Positions 1 through 3,926 of a DNA stretch of 6,337 nt are shown piece after piece. Source of the DNA: Bacteroidales bacterium (GTDB lineage Bacteria > Bacteroidota > Bacteroidia > Bacteroidales > Bacteroidaceae); NCBI GenBank assembly GCA_004556745.1, contig SFFY01000077.1:1-6337 (forward strand). Direction: 5' to 3'. Positions within the stretch are counted from its first letter, which is position 1; each line of letters starts with the position of its first letter. The position numbers and the translations under genes were made by a program. Under the pieces are notes generated by a model. That model was not told where the DNA came from, ran no database searches, and saw only the letters and a list, made by a program, of their open reading frames with translations.

Positions 1-308
1 AGTTTTTCTTCGTCCCTCATTGCAAGGGCAAGCTCGCGGTTACGGCCCATATAAGCAAGGGAGGAATCTTTGCTGAATTTCAAGTAGCTGTCTGCAAGCC
101 GGAGATTAATCCCGTAAATGAGTTCCGGGTCGGTCTGGTCCGAGAGCACATCTTTCAAAAGGCGCGTTCCCTCAAGAAAATAATTCTCATAAACTGCCTT
201 GTTTTCGAGAGCCTCATCCAATTTCCGCAGAGTATCAGCATTCTCCGTCTTCGAACAGGAAAAAATAATCGGAATAAGGAGGAATAGGGAGAACGAAATC
301 TTGTGCAT
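1..308 (-). CDS. Putative lipoprotein, N-terminal part (DUF6377/TPR-like regulator family, tentative)
   Basis: The reading frame runs leftwards from the ATG at 308 and is open to the window edge (102 codons), so only the N-terminus is present. Residues 1-18 form a lipoprotein-type signal: His2-Lys3, a hydrophobic run, then IIFSC with Cys18 as the likely lipidated residue, so the protein should be secreted and membrane-anchored. The following region (TLRKLDEALENKAVYENYF, later LADSYLKFSKDSSLAYMGRN) is helical and resembles the start of Bacteroidetes TPR-containing DUF6377 proteins, which are membrane-linked regulators. That assignment comes from pattern memory and is tentative. It points away from the integrase, lacks any mobile-element hallmark and has a TAnnTTTG promoter box just upstream, so I read it as the host gene next to the element's left end. 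The lipoprotein signal is clear; the family is not certain. Confidence 0.6.
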   Translation of the reverse strand, partial: MHKISFSLFLLIPIIFSCSKTENADTLRKLDEALENKAVYENYFLEGTRLLKDVLSDQTDPELIYGINLRLADSYLKFSKDSSLAYMGRNRELALAMRDEEK

Positions 309-335
309 ATCCGTCAGAATCTGTGGTTTGGCGTT

Positions 336-345
336 ACAAAGTTAC
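336..345 (-). other. Candidate attachment-site core (attL) of the CTnDOT-type element
   Basis: Read on the minus strand the site is GTAACTTTGT, matching nine of ten positions of GTANNTTTGC, the core that IntDOT-family integrases use in attB and attDOT. It lies between a gene that looks chromosomal and the integrase gene, where attL is expected. A second, weaker resemblance (CTAATTTTGA, 636-645) overlaps the integrase promoter and is less well placed. The true boundary cannot be fixed from one end; the matching right end lies outside the window. Confidence 0.35.
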
Positions 346-368
346 TACAAAAAAGTGAAATGCGGAAA
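337..368 (-). promoter_or_regulatory. Bacteroidetes-type promoter of the lipoprotein gene
   Basis: On the minus strand TAACTTTG (344 down to 337) matches the Bacteroides -7 consensus TAnnTTTG exactly. Twenty bases upstream is TTTC (368 down to 365), one base off the -33 TTTG element, at about the usual spacing. Transcription would start near 330, giving a leader of roughly 20 bases before the ATG at 308. The -7 box overlaps the candidate attachment core at 336-345. Confidence 0.5.
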
Positions 369-468
369 GATATAGTGATAGAATTGAGTTACAAGGGTTT
401 TGGTTGAAGTGGCGATAATCCGTGAAGCCATTACAATCCCTGCCGAAGCCAAATCCTGACGCCGCTAC

Positions 469-484
469 GTTACTTGTTCGTAAC
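469..484. repeat. Short inverted repeat (GTTAC/GTAAC) in the left-end region
   Basis: GTTAC (469-473) and GTAAC (480-484) form perfect 5-bp arms around the 6-base spacer ttgttc. The arms use the same word that recurs through 309-580, so a paired protein-binding site is more likely than an RNA hairpin; five base pairs would be a weak stem. Confidence 0.4.
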
Positions 485-541
485 CATGCCCGAAAATGCG
501 ACAAACGGGTACGAATAGCGAAACAAGGCTCTAAGGAATAG

Positions 542-559
542 TGAGTTATCCATAACTCA
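542..559. repeat. 18-bp palindrome upstream of the integrase
   Basis: TGAGTTAT (542-549) and ATAACTCA (552-559) are perfect 8-bp inverted arms around CC. It sits about 80 bases before the integrase -7 box, and no T-run follows, so a dimeric operator or recombinase/Xis site fits better than a terminator. The left arm overlaps TAGTGAGTT (539-547), a word repeated upstream of xis2c at 3120-3128. Confidence 0.5.
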
Positions 560-636
560 TGCGAAAAATCAGGTTACGGAAAAAGATTGCGCCGTTCCTC
601 CCCGTTTTGCGTACCAACACCGGACTCTTCACCAAC

Positions 637-644
637 TAATTTTG
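637..644 (+). promoter_or_regulatory. Integrase promoter, -7 box
   Basis: TAATTTTG is an exact match to the Bacteroides -7 consensus TAnnTTTG and would start transcription near 650, about 15 bases before the chosen ATG at 665. I see no good -33 TTTG at the usual 19-21 base spacing; the nearest (606-609) is 27 bases away. A start this close to 665 also argues against the upstream in-frame ATG at 587. Confidence 0.5.
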
Positions 645-664
645 AAACCCAAAAATTAAGGACA

Positions 665-1900
665 ATGAAGAGTACATTTTCAGTAATCTACTACCTCAAG
701 CGTCAGGTAGTGAAAAAGGACGGGACAGTTCCCGTCATGGGACGCATCACGGTGGACGGCAGCCAGACACAGTTCAGCTGCAAACTGACTGTCGATCCGA
801 AACTGTGGGACACCAAAGGTGGACGTGTCACGGGCAGAAGCACGGCGGCACTCGAAACGAACCGTATGCTTGACAAGATGCGGGTACGCATCAACAGGCA
901 TTATCAGGAAATCATGGAGCGTGACAACTTCGTCACGGCGGAGAAGGTGAAGAACGCCTTTCTCGGACTGGAACACCGCTACCACACGCTGATGCAGGTG
1001 TTCCGCCAGCACAACGAGGACTACGAGAAGCAGGTGGAGGCAGGCATGAAAGCCAAAGGCACGCTGCTGAAGTACCGCACCGTTTACAAGCACATGCAAG
1101 AGTTCCTCGACATCCGCTACCATGTGAAGGACATCGCCCTAAAAGAGCTTACCCCGGCTTTCATCTCCGACTTCGAGATGTTCCTGCGCACGGACAAGCA
1201 CTGCTGCACCAATACCGTGTGGCTGTACGTCTGCCCGTTACGGACGATGGTATTCATCGCCATCAACAACGAGTGGCTGACGCGCGACCCGTTCCGCGAG
1301 TATGAAATCAAGAAGGAGGAAACAACACGCAGTTTCCTGACCAAAGATGAGATCCGCCTGCTGATGGAGGGGAAACTGAAAAACGCCAAACAGGAATTGT
1401 ACCGCGACCTCTACCTGTTCTGCGCCTTCACGGGGCTGTCGTTCGCGGATATGCGCAACCTTACGGAAGAGAATATCCGCACCTACTTCGACGAACACGA
1501 GTGGATAAACATCAACCGCCAGAAAACGGGCGTGGTGTCCAACATCCGCCTGCTCGACATCGCCAACCGCATAATCGGCAAATACCGGGGACTGTGCGGG
1601 GACGGCAGGATATTTCCCGTTCCGCATTATAACACGTGCCTTGCCGGTATCCGTGCCGTCGCCAAGCGTTGCGGCATCACCAAGCATATCACGTGGCATC
1701 AGAGCCGCCACACGGCAGCCACGACGATATTCCTCTCCAACGGTGTTCCCATCGAAACGGTCAGCTCCATGCTCGGACACAAGAGCATAAAGACGACGCA
1801 GATTTACGCAAAGATAACCAAAGAGAAGCTCAATCAGGACATGGAGAACCTTGCCGCAAGATTGAACGGCGTCGAGGAATTTGCAGGTTGCACCATCTAA
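665..1900 (+). CDS. int: CTnDOT-type tyrosine recombinase (integrase)
   Basis: This is the site-specific recombinase that integrates and excises the element. Starting at ATG 665 it is 411 residues, the length of IntDOT; the in-frame ATG at 587 would add 26 unrelated residues and precede the promoter box. Residues 1-95 are the arm-binding domain (FSVIYYLKRQ), about 105-215 the SAM-like core-binding domain and 222-411 the catalytic domain. Visible catalytic residues are Lys287 (RQKTG), His345 and Arg348 (HQSRH), His372 (GHKS) and Tyr381, the nucleophile (QIYAKI). The Arg-I position is Ser259 (TGLSF), a peculiarity known for IntDOT, with Arg285 as the likely substitute. A RhuM-type gene begins 11 bases after its stop. 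In CTnDOT, excision also needs a host factor and the Xis proteins, whose likely homologues lie further right. The family assignment is secure; near-identity to IntDOT itself is not shown. Confidence 0.95.
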   Translation: MKSTFSVIYYLKRQVVKKDGTVPVMGRITVDGSQTQFSCKLTVDPKLWDTKGGRVTGRSTAALETNRMLDKMRVRINRHYQEIMERDNFVTAEKVKNAFLGLEHRYHTLMQVFRQHNEDYEKQVEAGMKAKGTLLKYRTVYKHMQEFLDIRYHVKDIALKELTPAFISDFEMFLRTDKHCCTNTVWLYVCPLRTMVFIAINNEWLTRDPFREYEIKKEETTRSFLTKDEIRLLMEGKLKNAKQELYRDLYLFCAFTGLSFADMRNLTEENIRTYFDEHEWININRQKTGVVSNIRLLDIANRIIGKYRGLCGDGRIFPVPHYNTCLAGIRAVAKRCGITKHITWHQSRHTAATTIFLSNGVPIETVSSMLGHKSIKTTQIYAKITKEKLNQDMENLAARLNGVEEFAGCTI

Positions 1901-1911
1901 AAAGAAAAGCC

Positions 1912-2274
1912 ATGAAACGTGACACAATCATCATCGAGGACAAGGCAGTCAGCGTAACCGGTAACGACGTGTGGATGACCGCCACCGAAATAGCCGGATT
2001 GTTCCATACGACCGTCCCGGCAGTGAACGCCGCCATCAGAGCCGTCCGCAAGTCGGACGTGCTGAACGACTACGAGGTGTGCCGCTACATGCAGCTTGAA
2101 AACGGGCTGCACGCGGACGTGTACGCCCTTGAAATCATCATCCCGGTCGCTTTCAGGGTGAATACCTACAACACCCACCTGTTCCGCACATGGCTGGTGG
2201 GAAAGGCACTCTCACAAGAGAAACGGCAGACATACGTGATGTTCATACAGAACGGAAAAGCCGGGTATTGCTGA
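1912..2274 (+). CDS. Small RhuM-type N-terminal domain protein
   Basis: This 120-residue protein follows the integrase by 11 bases and is probably on the same transcript, ending at the hairpin at 2296-2340. Residues 20-45 (VWMTATEIAGLFHTTVPAVN) look like the DNA-binding helix-turn-helix that opens RhuM-family proteins (their WLTQxxIAxLF motif). Residues 71-95 (YALEIIIPVAFRVNTYNTHL, then FRTWL) match the second hallmark of that domain, usually YNLDxIIxVGYRVNSxxxxQFRxWA. Full RhuM proteins are roughly three times longer; the C-terminal part is absent here, and the reading frame closes cleanly, so this is a stand-alone module rather than an obvious fragment. RhuM-type proteins have no settled biochemical role. 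Placement with int suggests a DNA-binding accessory or regulator of recombination; that is inference. The start at 1912 is the first ATG after the integrase stop, with purine-rich aaaagaaaagcc before it. Confidence 0.8.
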   Translation: MKRDTIIIEDKAVSVTGNDVWMTATEIAGLFHTTVPAVNAAIRAVRKSDVLNDYEVCRYMQLENGLHADVYALEIIIPVAFRVNTYNTHLFRTWLVGKALSQEKRQTYVMFIQNGKAGYC

Positions 2275-2295
2275 TTGCACATACCCCATAAGACA

Positions 2296-2340
2296 AGTAA
2301 ACGGGTAGCACCACAAAAGGTGTCACCCGTTTACTTTTTC
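2296..2340 (+). terminator. Intrinsic terminator after the int/RhuM-type genes
   Basis: AGTAAACGGGT (2296-2306) pairs perfectly with ACCCGTTTACT (2325-2335). Above two mismatched positions four more pairs (CACC/GGTG) close a 6-base loop, ACAAAA. Five T residues (2335-2339) follow directly. It ends plus-strand transcription 22 bases after the RhuM-type stop. The convergent HTH gene ends at 2352, so the hairpin may also serve the minus strand, though the T-run on that side is poor. Confidence 0.8.
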
Positions 2341-2351
2341 ATGAAACCGCC

Positions 2352-2657
2352 TCACTCCAGCGGCTTGCGGTAGTTCGCTTCCAGTACCCCGCGCAGCCCC
2401 GTTTCCGGGTAAAGCACCTTCCCTCCCAAAAGTATGAAGGGCAACACGCGGTTGTTGCGGTATTCCTGCAAGGTGCGCCGGCTCACACGGAGCAGTTCCG
2501 ACACCTCGCCGTCCGTCAGGTAACGTTCCCCGTCCAGCGGAGGACGGTAGCTTTCCAGAAATGCGGACAGCCATTTCGAGCCTTTGCGCATATCCTGCAC
2601 CACAGAGGCTATCGGCTCGTCTTCCATCGTAAAAACATCGTTGTTCTCGTTCATCAT
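2352..2657 (-). CDS. Small helix-turn-helix protein (HTH_17/MerR-like), second gene of the minus-strand pair
   Basis: A 101-residue protein read leftwards from ATG 2657; the next codon is also ATG (2654), so the start may shift by one residue. Residues 46-95 form a helix-turn-helix and wing of the excisionase/MerR-like type: YLTDGEVSELLRVSRRTLQE, then YRNNRVLPFILLGGKVLYPE. The core LLRVSRRTLQEYR is shared in pattern with three other proteins in this window. The N-terminal 40 residues (acidic start, then ASVVQDMRKGSKWLSAFLES) are family-typical helical sequence. It starts 31 bases after the upstream minus-strand HTH gene and is likely cotranscribed with it. Such proteins bind DNA and act as recombination directionality factors or repressors; which applies here is not shown. 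The in-frame ATG at 2720 would overlap the upstream gene's end and is less likely. Confidence 0.8.
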   Translation of the reverse strand: MMNENNDVFTMEDEPIASVVQDMRKGSKWLSAFLESYRPPLDGERYLTDGEVSELLRVSRRTLQEYRNNRVLPFILLGGKVLYPETGLRGVLEANYRKPLE

Positions 2658-2688
2658 AACTTCGGATTCAGTGGGTGAATAAATCAAA

Positions 2689-2988
2689 TCATCTGCCGTG
2701 CGGATAGAGCGTGCCGACAAGCGGTATCAGCCGCTTCACCTCCTCTGGCTTGTAATAGAACCTGCGGTTTATCTGCGAGTAGCCGATAAGCCGCCTGTCA
2801 CGCAGCGTCTGCAACGTGCGCGGGCTTATTCTCAACTGCCCGCAGACCTCCTCGCCCGTGAGCCATCTTTCCATGCGCCCCGTGTCGCTTTTGCGCCTCA
2901 GGGCGGCGACCTTCTCCGAGAGTGCGCCGAATGCCGCCACCATCATCTCGAAAGTCTTTTTCTCGATAGATACTATTTCCATATTCAT
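2689..2988 (-). CDS. Small helix-turn-helix protein (HTH_17/MerR-like), first gene of the minus-strand pair
   Basis: A 99-residue protein starting at ATG 2988, about 12 bases downstream of the transcription start predicted from the TACCTTTG box at 3007-3014; the frame extends upstream to 3030 but that would cross the promoter. Residues 9-35 are a predicted helical stretch (EKKTFEMMVAAFGALSEKVA) like the N-terminus of the xis2c-like protein. Residues 42-90 form the helix-turn-helix and wing: WLTGEEVCGQLRISPRTLQT, then LRDRRLIGYSQINRRFYYKP. It is divergent from the xis2c-like gene across 201 bases and leads a two-gene minus-strand unit. A role as a DNA-bending excision factor or as a regulator of the divergent operon is plausible; the sequence alone does not decide. 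Confidence 0.82.
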   Translation of the reverse strand: MNMEIVSIEKKTFEMMVAAFGALSEKVAALRRKSDTGRMERWLTGEEVCGQLRISPRTLQTLRDRRLIGYSQINRRFYYKPEEVKRLIPLVGTLYPHGR

Positions 2989-3006
2989 GTCATTTAGAGT
3001 TTGCCG

Positions 3007-3014
3007 CAAAGGTA
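3007..3014 (-). promoter_or_regulatory. Promoter (-7 box) of the minus-strand HTH pair
   Basis: On the minus strand TACCTTTG matches TAnnTTTG exactly. The predicted transcription start, near 3000, gives a very short leader to the ATG at 2988. I see no convincing -33 element at normal spacing, so the promoter may need an activator. The box with its flanks (TTACCTTTGC) also resembles the GTANNTTTGC attachment core at nine of ten positions, which is expected because the two consensuses overlap. Confidence 0.5.
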
Positions 3015-3106
3015 ACGAAACGGCATACAAGACGTATCGTTTTCCGCTGAAAGGCTGCCTGTTGCGCCGTTTGACCGGGTTACGGAGCCATCTTCCGCAA
3101 AAATCT

Positions 3107-3121
3107 TACGTGAGTCACGTA
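3107..3121. promoter_or_regulatory. 15-bp perfect palindrome, candidate operator of the excision operon
   Basis: TACGTGA (3107-3113) and TCACGTA (3115-3121) are exact inverted arms around a central G. It lies between the divergent HTH pairs, 68 bases before the xis2c-like ATG and centred about 40 bases upstream of the weak -7-like box at 3154-3161, a normal place for an activator site. In CTnDOT the regulator RteC binds inverted repeats upstream of the xis2c promoter; equating this site with an RteC operator is inference. It could equally bind one of the local HTH proteins. Confidence 0.6.
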
Positions 3122-3153
3122 GTGAGTTGTTAAAGCCCCTTTTGTTTATTGCC

Positions 3154-3161
3154 GAATTTTG
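3154..3161 (+). promoter_or_regulatory. Weak candidate -7 box for the xis2c-like operon
   Basis: GAATTTTG differs from TAnnTTTG only at the first T. It would start transcription near 3168, about 22 bases before the ATG at 3190. No -33 element at proper spacing is visible, as expected for a promoter that depends on an activator. No better plus-strand match lies between 3015 and 3189. Confidence 0.3.
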
Positions 3162-3189
3162 TCGCAGAAACAAAAAGAAAGGACTGAAC

Positions 3190-3552
3190 ATGAAAGTGAT
3201 AACAATGGAAAGTTCCGCCTACAAGGAGATGATGGCGCAGATTGCGAACATCGCAGGGTACATCCGCGAGGCAAGGGACGAGAAGAAACGGAAGCGGGAA
3301 ACCGAAGACAAGCTGCTTGACACGGCACAGGCGGCGAAGATGCTCAACGTGAGCAAGCGCACCATGCAGCGTATGCGCACCGACCACCGTATCGAGTATG
3401 TGGTGGTACGCGGAAGCTGCCGCTACCGCCTTTCCGAGATACTGCGGCTATTGGAGGACAACACAGTAAGGAACGAGGAAGGGACAATAGACACCCTGTT
3501 CCACAACCACACGCTGCGCACGGGCGGCAAACCAAAAGGAAGGAGGACATAG
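3190..3552 (+). CDS. xis2c: Xis2c-like excision factor, helix-turn-helix protein
   Basis: This 120-residue basic protein is the first gene of the plus-strand operon. ATG 3190 is preceded by AGAAAGGA at good spacing; an upstream TTG frame from 3127 would run through the promoter. Residues 10-40 are helical and charged (SAYKEMMAQIANIAGYIREA, then KKRKRE). Residues 42-90 are the helix-turn-helix and wing: LLDTAQAAKMLNVSKRTMQR, then MRTDHRIEYVVVRGSCRYRL. The basic tail ends GGKPKGRRT. Position, size and fold match Xis2c of CTnDOT, which with Xis2d promotes excision by IntDOT and activates transfer genes. The name rests on synteny and domain type, not on an alignment. The xis2d-like gene starts 3 bases after the stop, so translation is probably coupled. 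Confidence 0.8.
   Translation: MKVITMESSAYKEMMAQIANIAGYIREARDEKKRKRETEDKLLDTAQAAKMLNVSKRTMQRMRTDHRIEYVVVRGSCRYRLSEILRLLEDNTVRNEEGTIDTLFHNHTLRTGGKPKGRRT
3541..3546 (+). promoter_or_regulatory. Strong Shine-Dalgarno before the xis2d-like gene
   Basis: AGGAGG lies 9 bases before ATG 3556, inside the last codons of the xis2c-like gene. Bacteroidetes genes usually lack such a clear site, so it is worth marking; it supports the start at 3556 and coupled translation. Confidence 0.55.
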
Positions 3553-3555
3553 GTC

Positions 3556-3906
3556 ATGGAACTGCTCACACGAAACAACTTCGAGGGCTGGATGCAGAAG
3601 CTGATGGAACGGCTCGACCGTCAGGACGAACTGCTGCTGGCGATGAAGGCTGAGGGGAAACAGCCCACTATCACGGAAAGCATCCGCCTTTTCGACAATC
3701 AGGATTTGTGCATGTTGCTCCAGATAAGCAAACGCACCCTCCAACGCTACCGCAGCGTAGGCGCATTGCCCTACAAGACGCTGGGCAAGAAGACCTATTA
3801 CAGCGAGGAGGACGTGCTGACATTCCTTTCCAACCATATCAAGGACTTCAAAAAGGAAGATATAGCCTTCTACAAGGCTCGTATCCATAATTTCTTTCAT
3901 AAATAA
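3556..3906 (+). CDS. xis2d: Xis2d-like excision factor, helix-turn-helix protein
   Basis: A 116-residue protein 3 bases downstream of the xis2c-like gene. Residues 1-35 form an amphipathic helix region (NNFEGWMQKLMERLDRQDEL). Residues 44-95 are the helix-turn-helix and wing: LFDNQDLCMLLQISKRTLQR, then YRSVGALPYKTLGKKTYYSE. The C-terminus (KDFKKEDIAFYKARIHNFFH) is helical and basic. The recognition-helix pattern QISKRTLQRYR is close to that of the minus-strand HTH protein at 2352-2657 (RVSRRTLQEYR). In CTnDOT, Xis2d binds the attachment region and is required for excision. Synteny makes the same role likely here; no binding site can be assigned from the sequence. Confidence 0.82.
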   Translation: MELLTRNNFEGWMQKLMERLDRQDELLLAMKAEGKQPTITESIRLFDNQDLCMLLQISKRTLQRYRSVGALPYKTLGKKTYYSEEDVLTFLSNHIKDFKKEDIAFYKARIHNFFHK

Positions 3907-3926
3907 CCCATTAAAACATTTTTCAG

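Larger units (their letters stand above)
309..664. other. Non-coding left-end region: candidate attachment arm and integrase control region
   Basis: I find no credible gene in these 356 bases; the longest thing noted is an 11-codon frame at 486-518. The region holds five GTTAC words on the plus strand (333, 341, 388, 469, 573) and one inverted copy (GTAAC at 480), an inverted repeat at 469-484, an 18-bp palindrome at 542-559 and the integrase -7 box at 637-644. In tyrosine-recombinase elements this position normally carries arm-type integrase sites and Xis sites, and the repeated words could be those. That reading is inference. Confidence 0.5.

Noticed and set aside
486..518. Eleven-codon frame that might be a leader peptide
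   Set aside because: It is too short to support, has no ribosome-binding site or attenuator-like hairpin with a T-run behind it, and precedes the integrase promoter box.
587..664. N-terminal extension of the integrase from ATG 587
   Set aside because: The 26 extra residues do not look like integrase sequence, the region contains the exact -7 box at 637-644, and ATG 665 gives the 411-residue family length.
1636..1911. Upstream extension of the RhuM-type gene overlapping the integrase
   Set aside because: The added 92 residues are an out-of-frame reading of integrase codons, rich in Arg, His and Gln; the domain begins right after ATG 1912.
1238..1927. Minus-strand open frame of 229 codons inside the integrase gene
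   Set aside because: It is antisense to the catalytic domain of the integrase, with no recognisable motif or promoter box.
3127..3189. Upstream TTG start for the xis2c-like gene
   Set aside because: It would place the coding region over the likely promoter; ATG 3190 has a good purine-rich ribosome-binding stretch and begins the family-like sequence.
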